Source of the DNA: an uncultured Clostridia bacterium
Lineage (GTDB): Bacteria > Bacillota > Clostridia > Christensenellales > UBA1242
Assembly: GCA_944384405.1 (NCBI GenBank)
Contig: CALWTH010000041.1
Location: 1-64,000, forward strand
Length of the DNA: 64,000 bases
Direction: 5' to 3'
In this document: piece after piece, positions 30,982-38,403 of the stretch
How the letters are laid out: each line of letters opens with the position of its first letter
Numbering within the stretch: position 1 is the first letter of the stretch
Translations under genes and position numbers: made by a program
Notes under the pieces: generated by a model
The model's database searches: none
Told to the model about the DNA's origin: nothing
The model's input: the letters and a program-made list of their open reading frames with translations, nothing else

Positions 30982-31828
30982 TTTTTATGTCCTTAAATAT
31001 TTTTTTAATAGCAACATATTGATTTTTATATATTTCATTAAAATTTATGTATCGTATAGGGTGACAAAAACTATCATTTCCAAGTTCAATAGTCACGCTT
31101 GAAATATTGTGCAAACACAAGTAATCACTTAGTCCACCAACTGAATTTTTTGAAATAATGGCTTTATATTTAAGAAATTTAGCAAATTTTTTTGCTATTT
31201 TTTTACTTTTTGACTTTATTATATTACTTGCTCCACTAAATCCATAATAGACAACTTCACCTTTTGAATGGTAAGCCACAGATATTTCAAAATCAAATTT
31301 ATTTATAAATTTTACAAGCGATATATTTTCCACCTCGCTCAAAGCACTCTCTCCAATAAAATTTTCAGGTCCTGGCAAGGCTACATTTAACTTACCTTTT
31401 CCCCACATTGCAGGAAAATTAACATTCAAATCAACACCACGTCCATTTGCTTTCCACATAGAAAAATCAGTTGAATAATTATTCAACCTTTGCACAACAG
31501 ACTTATAATCATCATTAACACCATCAAGCCCATTTAAACAAATACTCACGCCGTCAGGATTTAACAAAGGCACAAAAAAGCAACCATAAGGCAAGTCATA
31601 ATCTTCTAACATTTTCATCACAACAAATGAAGATATGTATTCACGTGCATGTATTCCACCAGTAAGAAGAAACTGTTTGCCAGCATAGCTACCTTTATGA
31701 AAAGCAACAAGGTCATTGCCGTAATAAGATTTACCATAAAAATGTGCATCAAAATTTTTATTTTTTATTAAATTTTGAAGATTTTTATGCAAAATTCTAT
31801 AATCATCACTATAATCAACATTTGTCAT
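30974..31828 (-). CDS. M14 zinc carboxypeptidase-family protein
   Basis: A 284-residue peptidase of the M14 family, whose bacterial members include gamma-D-glutamyl-diaminopimelate endopeptidases acting on cell-wall peptides. Zinc and catalytic residues are visible: HAREY (His about 58, Glu about 61), His in VAYHSKGE (about 185) and Glu in TIELGND (about 248). There is no signal peptide or LysM domain, so a cytoplasmic recycling role fits better than secretion. An upstream GTG codon two residues earlier is possible; I prefer the ATG because GAGAG precedes it at normal spacing. It is the first gene of an overlapping pair with the M19 peptidase. Confidence 0.85.
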   Translation of the reverse strand: MTNVDYSDDYRILHKNLQNLIKNKNFDAHFYGKSYYGNDLVAFHKGSYAGKQFLLTGGIHAREYISSFVVMKMLEDYDLPYGCFFVPLLNPDGVSICLNGLDGVNDDYKSVVQRLNNYSTDFSMWKANGRGVDLNVNFPAMWGKGKLNVALPGPENFIGESALSEVENISLVKFINKFDFEISVAYHSKGEVVYYGFSGASNIIKSKSKKIAKKFAKFLKYKAIISKNSVGGLSDYLCLHNISSVTIELGNDSFCHPIRYINFNEIYKNQYVAIKKIFKDIKND

Positions 31829-31865
31829 ACACACTCTCTAACATGGCAGGATATCATGATATATG

Positions 31866-31902
31866 AAAAAAATAGTTGTTTTGTTACTTCAAAACAACTA
31901 TT
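31866..31902 (-). terminator. Terminator of the Smr gene
   Basis: On the minus strand ATAGTTGTTTT, nine bases, AAAACAACTAT followed by T-run. The stop codon region of the Smr gene forms the first arm. Confidence 0.8.
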
Positions 31903-32228
31903 GTTATACCAGGATTGTTATGATTCAAATCTTTGTCTGTATAATGATCAGAAAGGTTTGTAAGAATTTTAAAGCATTTTTCGTTTGAAATATCCCACTC
32001 GCTACCAAGTAGATAATCTTTTATAATGTCTTGTTTTTTGAATTGTTTAAGCCTATTTCTAAGTTCCAAACATATTGCCCCACCAACACCATGCGAGCCA
32101 TAACCATGAATAACTTTTAAGACTTTAACGCCACTTTTTTTACATATGTCAATATTAATTTCAAGAATTGCCATAGCCTCATCTACTGATGGTGAATTTT
32201 CTTTCAAATTAAGTTCAGCATAGTCCAT
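31884..32228 (-). CDS. Smr-domain protein
   Basis: A 114-residue stand-alone Smr (small MutS-related) domain, a nuclease or nucleic-acid-binding fold. The conserved segment VIHGYGSHGVGGAI (about residues 39-52) matches the family's HGxGxG motif. The usual upstream LDLHG motif is replaced by DYAELNLKE, which weakens the case for nuclease activity. It follows the lipoprotein gene with a two-base gap and GGCGGA as ribosome binding site, so it is co-transcribed with it. Confidence 0.75.
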   Translation of the reverse strand: MDYAELNLKENSPSVDEAMAILEINIDICKKSGVKVLKVIHGYGSHGVGGAICLELRNRLKQFKKQDIIKDYLLGSEWDISNEKCFKILTNLSDHYTDKDLNHNNPGITIVVLK

Positions 32229-32230
32229 TT

Positions 32231-33115
32231 TTATTCCGCCTGCTTGTCATTGTGTTGCTTCTTTTTTTTGTAATCAACAATTAGTAATATTCCCAAAAGT
32301 ACAAAAGCACAAACGAGTATTGTCGCATACCAAACATTGTTGTTTACTTCAATTGTCCATGTTGTTATTTGCCTGTCACCATTTTGCGATGAAATATCCC
32401 ACTCATGATAATATATTCCGTCAATGTAACGATAAATTCTGTCTGCATCACTATGAAGTTTTGATGATGGAGTGCCATAACAATAGACATAATTCGTTGG
32501 CACAACAGAAGCAATTTGCTCGTCTGTGAGGTAGTTCTTCAACATTGCCGTCGCATAAGAAGTTATATACTGTGCAAGTGTTTGATCTTCAGAAAATTGA
32601 GTATTAGGTCCAAAAACAGTTGTACCAGCGCTTATAACTTTGTTAGTAAAAAATCCTTTTTCAACAACTGTTTCATCCTGATTTAAGTAGTCAATAAGAT
32701 CATTATAATGTAAGTTTAAATAAAAATAATAATAATGAAGAGCAGAATCAAAATTTAAAGTGTATATAAGTCCGGTTTCTGCTTGAGTTGGTATAAGAGG
32801 CACAGAGCAACCTTGTAAAAGATATTCCTTATCTGCTTTTGTCAAATCTGGATCTGATTCTAAATTTGTTTCAAACGCTGCAAATAAATTTTGAAAGTTA
32901 GTCGAGAATATTCTTATAATTTCAGATTTTATTTCAAGTGTCACATCTTCATCAACTCCAAGATCACTAAGTTCACTTTCAACATACGGAATAAAAATAG
33001 TTTGAGTTACCGTACCATCAGAATTTTGAGAAAGAGAATATGTTGGAGCGTTTGAACAACCACACAACATAAGTGACAAAACACAAACAAAAATTGCTAA
33101 TAAATATTTTTTCAT
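32231..33115 (-). CDS. Lipoprotein with C-terminal transmembrane helix
   Basis: A 294-residue predicted exported protein of unknown function. A type II signal peptide with lipobox MLCGC (cysteine about residue 20) is followed by a roughly 230-residue extracellular domain (NSDGTVTQTIFIPYVESEL), then a membrane helix at about 262-281 (WYATILVCAFVLLGILLIVD) and a lysine-rich tail. Having both a lipid anchor and a C-terminal helix is unusual and would fix both ends of the domain at the membrane. It is the first gene of a pair with smr. Confidence 0.75.
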   Translation of the reverse strand: MKKYLLAIFVCVLSLMLCGCSNAPTYSLSQNSDGTVTQTIFIPYVESELSDLGVDEDVTLEIKSEIIRIFSTNFQNLFAAFETNLESDPDLTKADKEYLLQGCSVPLIPTQAETGLIYTLNFDSALHYYYFYLNLHYNDLIDYLNQDETVVEKGFFTNKVISAGTTVFGPNTQFSEDQTLAQYITSYATAMLKNYLTDEQIASVVPTNYVYCYGTPSSKLHSDADRIYRYIDGIYYHEWDISSQNGDRQITTWTIEVNNNVWYATILVCAFVLLGILLIVDYKKKKQHNDKQAE

Positions 33116-33179
33116 AGTCTTATAATAACATATTTATTACAAAAACAAAAATAATATTCTGATTTAACTTAACAAAAAG

Positions 33180-33208
33180 TTGAAAAGATATAATTAATAA
33201 TGTATAAT
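33180..33208 (+). promoter_or_regulatory. Promoter of tRNA-Leu(CAG)
   Basis: TTGAAA, 17 bases, TATAAT, ending 13 bases before the mature tRNA. Confidence 0.7.
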
Positions 33209-33221
33209 TAGATAGTTATAT

Positions 33222-33307
33222 GCTGATGTGGTGAAACGGCAGACACGCTAGATTCAGGTTCTAGTGCTCGCAAGAGCGTAGGAGTTCAAATCTCCTCATC
33301 AGCACCA
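33222..33307 (+). tRNA. tRNA-Leu(CAG)
   Basis: Acceptor arms GCTGATG and CATCAGC pair, with CCA encoded. The anticodon loop TTCAGGT lies between CTAGA and TCTAG, giving anticodon CAG. The long variable arm (TGCTCGCAAGAGCG) is typical of leucine tRNAs. Confidence 0.93.
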
Positions 33308-33315
33308 AAAAATTA

Positions 33316-33440
33316 TATGTCTGCCGTTTCACGGGGCCCCCAAAAAGTGCACACAAACTTTTTGGGGAGAGACAAAAGCAAGCGTAAAGCCAACAAATTG
33401 CGATAGCAATTTTAGGCCGAAAGCGCAGCTTTTGGCGATG
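33316..33440. repeat. Structured element (GGGGCCCC hairpin module) inserted after tRNA-Leu(CAG)
   Basis: Starts with TGTCTGCCGTTTCAC, the reverse complement of the D-arm region of the tRNA just upstream. Then come GGGGCCCCC, a hairpin (CCCCAAAAAGT, seven bases, ACTTTTTGGGG), GAGAGACAAAAGCAAGCG, and two further small hairpins (AAATTGC/GCAATTT and CCGAAAGC/GCTTTTGG). Immediately after it the tRNA sequence resumes at GGCAGACACGC. The same module recurs near 53.6, 53.8 and 60.9 kb. Confidence 0.8.
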
Positions 33441-33510
33441 GGCAGACACGCTAGATTCAGGTTCTAGTGCTCGCAAGAGCGCAGGAGTTCAAATCTCCTC
33501 ATCGGCACCA
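33441..33510 (+). pseudogene. tRNA-Leu(CAG) 3' fragment (duplicated)
   Basis: A 70-base copy of the tRNA-Leu(CAG) from the D-loop to CCA, differing from the intact gene at two positions (a T to C in the variable arm region and an A to G in the acceptor arm). It lacks the 5' acceptor strand and most of the D-arm, so it cannot fold as a tRNA unless the preceding GGCGATG supplies a partial acceptor strand. Confidence 0.85.
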
Positions 33511-33758
33511 AAAAACAAAAAAGTTTACAATAAATGGTGTTCGCTTATTGGTCAATTCCACATGGTCACGTACAAAGTTCGCCGTGCTAGTAAGTATCCA
33601 TGAACCCTTTCTATGGACTTTAATCATTTTTTTATTTACGCAAAAACATCATTTTTCTCACGTTCTTGGTTTCAATAAAAAATATTGTTTTTATACTTAT
33701 ATTTTTAAACAAAAAATACCCTTAAAACTAAATTAAGGGTATTTTATAATATATTTTC
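33511..33758. other. Intergenic stretch without a recognisable gene
   Basis: Between the tRNA fragment and the downstream terminator I see no supportable gene. One open frame here starts inside the tRNA copy and is an artefact. Confidence 0.5.
33714..33745 (-). terminator. Terminator of the nfeD-floA operon
   Basis: AATACCCTTAA, seven bases, TTAAGGGTATT, flanked by A-run and T-run. On the minus strand it follows the last gene by about 14 bases. Confidence 0.85.
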
Positions 33759-34229
33759 TTATTCATCTTTTTTATCAAAAAGGTCGCTTAAAATCAAAGC
33801 TTTTATTTCTGGTGGCAAATTTTTAATTTGCTCAGCAATCGTGTTTTTTTTCGTTTCAGTGTTTTGTTCAGTGTCATCATCTAATTCCTCTACATTGACT
33901 TCAATGTTAGAAATTGACTTGATATCACCACTTCTTCGCCCACCACTACGCTTGCTCTTTGATTCAAGTTCTTTAAGTTCATTTTCATCGGCGACAATAA
34001 AAGGTTCAGCATTGACTTGCTCTTCTGGCTGTTTTTTCAAATTATCAACTTTTTTTAGAAATATGTCCTCGCCTATTATAACGCCATTGTCCTTTTTTGT
34101 TATTGGCTTTTGTTTTGTTTCATCTTTTGGTTGCTTTCTTTTTTTGATTGCACTAATTATATTCTGATAGTTAAACAAAAGCACAACAAACAAAAATACA
34201 ACAACGCAAATGATAATTAAGGCTATCAT
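33759..34229 (-). CDS. Single-pass membrane protein downstream of floA
   Basis: A 156-residue protein with one N-terminal membrane helix (residues 2-21, IALIIICVVVFLFVVLLF) and a long charged, low-complexity cytoplasmic tail (KKRKQPKDETKQKPITKKD) ending in a short helix (IAEQIKNLPPEIKALILSDL). I do not recognise the family. It is 12 bases downstream of floA with AGGAGG, so it is the third gene of the nfeD-floA operon. This suggests a role at flotillin membrane microdomains. The distal helix could be a docking peptide; that is inference. Confidence 0.7.
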   Translation of the reverse strand: MIALIIICVVVFLFVVLLFNYQNIISAIKKRKQPKDETKQKPITKKDNGVIIGEDIFLKKVDNLKKQPEEQVNAEPFIVADENELKELESKSKRSGGRRSGDIKSISNIEVNVEELDDDTEQNTETKKNTIAEQIKNLPPEIKALILSDLFDKKDE

Positions 34230-34241
34230 AATTTCCTCCTA

Positions 34242-35258
34242 TTACATTTTTGGAGGTTTTTTGGAACTATTTGGATCAACTCCTGCAATAGCGTTACGCA
34301 TAGCCGTATCTGACGTTAAATTCTGGATTTTGTAGTAGTCCATAACTCCCATTTTTCCATTCTTAATTGCTTCTGCCATAGCTTTTGGAACTTCTGCCTG
34401 AGCAGCAAGAACCATAGCTTGCATCTCTTGAGTTTTTGCCTTCATTTCTTGTTCATGAGCAGCAGCCATTGCACGACGTTCCTCAGCCTCGGCCTGAGCA
34501 ATAACTTTTTTGGCCTCTGCGGAGTCTTTCATAAGATCAGCACCAACGTTTTTACCAACATCAATATCAGCAATATCTATTGACAAAATTTCATATGCAG
34601 TACCAGTATCAAGACCTTTATCCAAAACTTTTTGAGAAATAAAATCAGGATTTTCAAGCACTTCAGTGTGAGTTTCGGCAGAACCAACGGTTGTGACAAT
34701 ACCTTCACCTACACGAGCCAAAATCGTATCGTCTCCAGCACCACCAACAAGTCGAGCAATATTAACTCTAACTGTTATACGCACTTTAACTTTAAGTTCA
34801 ATACCATCTTTTGCAACAGCGCCAATCCAATCTGTTTCCATAACTTTTGGGGTAACACTGTTTCTAACAGCCAAGTTGACATCACGACCAGCAAGGTCAA
34901 TTGCTTTTGCAAGATCAACCGGCAAATTAATTTTTGCACTGTGAGCAGAAATTAAGGCGTTAATAACTTTTTGGATATCACCGCCTGCAAGTTGGTGAGT
35001 TTCAAGTTCACTTATATCAACTGTTATGCCTGCTTTTCTTGCCATTATGTAAGCATCAACAATTGGTGCAACTTTAATACGACGCATCTTCATACCGATG
35101 AGCCTTGCCATTGAAACGTGAGCACCAGAAACAAGTGCAACGAACCAAGTTTTTATTGGCACAATGGCAAACATAAGAACTATAAGTACAACAAAAATTC
35201 CAAGCAAAACATACAAAGTTATCGAAAGCCAAAGGTCAATTAGTAACAAATTTAACAT
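34242..35258 (-). CDS. floA: Flotillin-like protein FloA
   Basis: A 338-residue flotillin-like membrane scaffold (UPF0365/YqfA type), organising functional membrane microdomains. An N-terminal membrane hairpin (residues about 5-35, [20 protein letters not shown]) precedes an SPFH-like domain ([20 protein letters not shown]) and a long helical region rich in alanine and glutamate ([19 protein letters not shown]), ending in a proline/lysine tail. The length matches B. subtilis FloA. It sits directly after an NfeD-family gene, the usual partner arrangement. The ribosome binding site AAGGAG supports the start. Confidence 0.95.
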   Translation of the reverse strand: MLNLLLIDLWLSITLYVLLGIFVVLIVLMFAIVPIKTWFVALVSGAHVSMARLIGMKMRRIKVAPIVDAYIMARKAGITVDISELETHQLAGGDIQKVINALISAHSAKINLPVDLAKAIDLAGRDVNLAVRNSVTPKVMETDWIGAVAKDGIELKVKVRITVRVNIARLVGGAGDDTILARVGEGIVTTVGSAETHTEVLENPDFISQKVLDKGLDTGTAYEILSIDIADIDVGKNVGADLMKDSAEAKKVIAQAEAEERRAMAAAHEQEMKAKTQEMQAMVLAAQAEVPKAMAEAIKNGKMGVMDYYKIQNLTSDTAMRNAIAGVDPNSSKKPPKM

Positions 35259-35275
35259 AATTTTCTCCTTTTAAT

Positions 35276-35836
35276 TTAATATGTTATTTTACTGACATAT
35301 ATAACATTGTTTTCAACAGCGACAACTTTAACGACATCACCTTTTGGAATAATTCCACCTTTTGAACTCACTTCAAAGACTTGTTCTCCAATTCTGACAC
35401 TTCCAACGGGGTGACATTCATTAACCAAAATACCTTCTTTTCCAATAAGGTCTTGAAGTTTTTGAGCATCTTCCTTGCCATAATCACTTGGAATAGATGA
35501 CTTGTTTTCAACTATTGAAGTCTTGCCCAAAAGCCCAAAACGTGCAGAGCGCACAAAAAGTAAAAAGATGAGTAAAGTCACGAGCGTAATAATCAAAACA
35601 AGTATAAGCACCTGCAATGGTGTTCCTTGACAAAGTGTAGCATTTACAACGACTGCAGCAACTTCACAAAGGATACCGCTTATGCCAAATATACCAAATC
35701 CTGGGACAATCGCTTCAATAATACACAAAATTAAACCTATAACCATAAGAAGTATTGTCAACCAAGCAAATTCGCCTGTAAATATTGAAACAAACTCGTT
35801 CCACGCACTGCCAGCAAGTAACAATGATGTATTCAT
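35276..35836 (-). CDS. NfeD-family membrane protein
   Basis: A 186-residue protein with three predicted membrane helices (about residues 20-40, 45-65, 70-98) and a C-terminal OB-fold NfeD domain (about 125-186, GKEGILVNECHPVGSVRIGE). NfeD proteins are co-encoded with flotillins and are thought to tune them. It is the short form without the N-terminal ClpP-like protease domain. A strong AGGAGG supports the start. It is the first gene of the operon nfeD-floA-membrane protein. Confidence 0.9.
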   Translation of the reverse strand: MNTSLLLAGSAWNEFVSIFTGEFAWLTILLMVIGLILCIIEAIVPGFGIFGISGILCEVAAVVVNATLCQGTPLQVLILVLIITLVTLLIFLLFVRSARFGLLGKTSIVENKSSIPSDYGKEDAQKLQDLIGKEGILVNECHPVGSVRIGEQVFEVSSKGGIIPKGDVVKVVAVENNVIYVSKITY

Positions 35837-35910
35837 ATATTGCCTCCTTTGAAACTAGTTTCCGTTAGCATTATAACATACATTTTTCGAAATTGCAATA
35901 CCTTCTGTCA

Positions 35911-36738
35911 TTACTTGACAAAACTGCGCCTATAAAAGAAAAGATATTGCTGTGCATAACCAGCGTTTTTACCGAAGTAATTGACAAGGTCAATGGACAT
36001 TTTTGCCCTACTTTGCTTTGTTTCAAAAATATCTATATAAACTTTTTCAATCCATGTATCCACAGGGAAACAATCACACCTACCATACCCAAACAAAAGT
36101 ATGCAGTCAGCAACTTTTGGCCCAACTCCCATCAATGATAAAAGCCATGATTTTAGTGTTTTTGTATCCCAAGACAATGTCTCATTTAGGTCAACATTAT
36201 CAAGTTGTCTAATGACTTTAAAAAGATATTGTGCTCTGTACCCTGCCCCCATATTTATAAAATCTTGCACTGAAATATCGTGAAGTCTTTCAAGCGTTGG
36301 AAAAGCATAGTAAGAACCTTTATTTTCGCCAAACTCTCTTATCTTTTGCATTGTTTTGGTTATACGCAAAATATTATTGTTTGCAGATATGATAAAGCCA
36401 ATAATAACTTCAAGCAGGCTTTGATGAAGTATTCTAATTCCATGGCCAAATTCAACTGCTTTTTTTATGTATTCATTTTTTGAAATGTCTTTTTTTATCG
36501 CATTATAGTCAGTGTCAAGGTCAAAGTAATTTACAAAATACTTTGGATTTTGTGTTGTGATTATGTATTTTCCATCAATAAGTTTAACATTTGCAAAATT
36601 ATCAAGCGAATAAACATCATAATCATATTCTCCATTTTTTGTGTATGTAAAAACTTGCCCACACTCCAATATGTGCATGATATCAAAATCTGTGCTATCT
36701 TCAATTATAATTTTATCACTAAGTACTTTATATTTCAT
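35911..36738 (-). CDS. 8-oxoguanine DNA glycosylase (OGG1-like)
   Basis: A 275-residue base-excision-repair glycosylase/AP lyase removing 8-oxoguanine. The N-terminal part resembles the OGG1 N domain (DSTDFDIMHILECGQVFTY). The helix-hairpin-helix GPD motif lies near residues 200-230: LMGVGPKVADCI with the catalytic lysine, and FPVDTW with the catalytic aspartate. I chose the ATG at 36,738 rather than the longer frame because it follows AAAGGG at correct spacing and overlaps the end of rsmD by only 11 bases. Co-transcribed with rsmD. Confidence 0.9.
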   Translation of the reverse strand: MKYKVLSDKIIIEDSTDFDIMHILECGQVFTYTKNGEYDYDVYSLDNFANVKLIDGKYIITTQNPKYFVNYFDLDTDYNAIKKDISKNEYIKKAVEFGHGIRILHQSLLEVIIGFIISANNNILRITKTMQKIREFGENKGSYYAFPTLERLHDISVQDFINMGAGYRAQYLFKVIRQLDNVDLNETLSWDTKTLKSWLLSLMGVGPKVADCILLFGYGRCDCFPVDTWIEKVYIDIFETKQSRAKMSIDLVNYFGKNAGYAQQYLFFYRRSFVK

Positions 36739-37273
36739 TTTTTCCCTTTGCTCTATAATAATCAACACTAACTGTCCCATAGTTTTTTGAATCAAATAGT
36801 TCAAAATATGGCGTTTTTACTTCAATCGTTCTTAACCTTTCACAAACAATTATACCGTCTTTTGCCAAAATATTGTTTTTATAAATTAATTCAAAACATC
36901 TTTCGTAATAACCTGAGTGGTATGGCGGATCAAGAAGTATCAAATCAAAACTTTTATCTAATTTTTTCAGTGCATCTTCATAGTCTGAAAATATAACTTG
37001 ACAATTCTCACCAATGGCTTTTAAATTGTTTTTTGTCAAATTTACTCCCTGGCGTGAACCATCAACAAAAACGACTTCACTTGCACCACGGCTTAGTGCT
37101 TCGATTCCCAAAGCTCCACTGCCAGAAAAAAGATCAAGCACAACCTTATCTGCAACAAAAAATTGAAGTTTTGTAAAAATTGCCTGTTTAACTTTGTCGC
37201 CAGTTGGTCGGATAAGTGTTGTAGTTGGTGCTAAAAGTTTTTTCCCCTTGTGTTTTCCTGCTACTATTCTCAT
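36728..37273 (-). CDS. rsmD: 16S rRNA (guanine966-N2)-methyltransferase RsmD
   Basis: A 181-residue Rossmann-fold methyltransferase that modifies 16S rRNA with S-adenosylmethionine. The SAM motif is DLFSGSGALGIEALSRGA (about residues 47-65) and the catalytic motif LLDPPYHSGYYE (about 113-125). The opening MRIVAGKHKGKKL is typical of the family. There is no Shine-Dalgarno sequence; a promoter -10 box ends six bases before the ATG, so the transcript is probably leaderless. The 8-oxoguanine glycosylase gene follows with overlap. Confidence 0.95.
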   Translation of the reverse strand: MRIVAGKHKGKKLLAPTTTLIRPTGDKVKQAIFTKLQFFVADKVVLDLFSGSGALGIEALSRGASEVVFVDGSRQGVNLTKNNLKAIGENCQVIFSDYEDALKKLDKSFDLILLDPPYHSGYYERCFELIYKNNILAKDGIIVCERLRTIEVKTPYFELFDSKNYGTVSVDYYRAKGKNEI

Positions 37274-37279
37274 AGCAAT

Positions 37280-37308
37280 ATGATAACAAATCTTTTTCTA
37301 CTTTTCAA
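37280..37308 (-). promoter_or_regulatory. Promoter of rsmD (leaderless)
   Basis: On the minus strand TTGAAA, 17 bases, TATCAT, then ATTGCT and the ATG. The -35 box overlaps the last codons of alr. Confidence 0.6.
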
Positions 37309-38338
37309 CAACTATAACATTATTTGCCCTGCAATTATTCAATCTTGTCAAAATGTCATATTCTGTATCACAAGTACCTTTGCACCAAAGTGTTGCATCA
37401 AAGAAAACATCAACATCATCGTTAGCGCCAATTTTTTTGTGCGTAACATCAACCATAAACATATCCATACAAATTTTACCAATAACATTCAATTTTTGTT
37501 TACCAAACATGACATACAAATTTTCAAGATTTCTTGGAAGTCCATCACCATAGCCAAGTGGAATTATTGCAATCTTTTTGCTTGTTTTTAACTTTGTTTC
37601 ACCATATCCAACAAACTCACCTTTTTTAACGCAAGTTACTTTTAAAATTTTACTGCGTATTTTTTGTACTTTTTTTACGCCGTTTTCATCATAACCATAA
37701 AGTGCAATTCCACAGCGAATATAATTAGCAAAATCAACGTCGTAATCAACCATTTTGCTTCCGCCGATGTGAATTGTTACACAATTAAAATGAAATTTAT
37801 TTAATATTTTTAAATATTTTTTAAATATTTCTATTTGAATATTTGTTATTTGTTTATTTTGCGTGTCAAAACAATGTGTAAATATACCATCAAGAGTAAT
37901 TATTTTGTTTTTTTTAATAAATTTTAAAATTTTAATAAATTGTCTAAAACTCTTTATTCCAAGCCTATTCATGCCTGTATTTATTTTTAAATGAATTTTT
38001 ACTTTTTGATTTAATTGTACAATTTTTTTTAGTTGTGAAATATTGTCGCAAGTTATACAAATATCATTTTTTATCGCCTTTTCAAAATCTATGCAATATC
38101 CAAGCACAAGCAATTTTATTTTAGGAAAAATTTTTCTTAAACTAACAGCCTCCCCTAAGTTTTCTGTTGCAAAAAAGTCGCAGTATGGCGACAATATTTT
38201 TACTATATTTTTTGCACCATGTCCGTATGCGTTCGCCTTCACAACACATATTATTTTGTGTTTGCTTTTTTGACATAACAATTTGTAATTATATATCAAA
38301 TTATTTGCATAAATTAAACGCGTTGAAAAATATTTCAT
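37298..38338 (-). CDS. alr: Alanine racemase
   Basis: A 346-residue PLP enzyme interconverting L- and D-alanine for peptidoglycan. The PLP-binding lysine is at about residue 33 (VVKANAYGHG), the conserved RCGIALYG segment at about 210, and the catalytic tyrosine of the second domain near 245 (FVGYGET). The length is slightly below the usual 360-390. No good ribosome binding site precedes the ATG; TATAGT ends five bases before it, which again suggests a leaderless or very short leader. The gene is divergent from the HExxH gene. Confidence 0.95.
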   Translation of the reverse strand: MKYFSTRLIYANNLIYNYKLLCQKSKHKIICVVKANAYGHGAKNIVKILSPYCDFFATENLGEAVSLRKIFPKIKLLVLGYCIDFEKAIKNDICITCDNISQLKKIVQLNQKVKIHLKINTGMNRLGIKSFRQFIKILKFIKKNKIITLDGIFTHCFDTQNKQITNIQIEIFKKYLKILNKFHFNCVTIHIGGSKMVDYDVDFANYIRCGIALYGYDENGVKKVQKIRSKILKVTCVKKGEFVGYGETKLKTSKKIAIIPLGYGDGLPRNLENLYVMFGKQKLNVIGKICMDMFMVDVTHKKIGANDDVDVFFDATLWCKGTCDTEYDILTRLNNCRANNVIVVEK

Positions 38339-38368
38339 AATATACTATATATGACAAAATAATAGATG

Positions 38369-38397
38369 TTGACTATAAATAGATTTTGATTTATAAT
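38369..38397 (+). promoter_or_regulatory. Promoter of the HExxH gene (leaderless)
   Basis: TTGACT, 17 bases, TATAAT, then ACTCAC and the ATG at 38,404. The longer frame starting at 38,386 would begin with TTG inside the promoter spacer and -10 box. Confidence 0.75.
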
Positions 38398-38403
38398 ACT
38401 CAC

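Noticed and set aside
33467..33736. An 89-codon open frame
   Set aside because: It starts with GTG inside the duplicated tRNA fragment and reads through a terminator.
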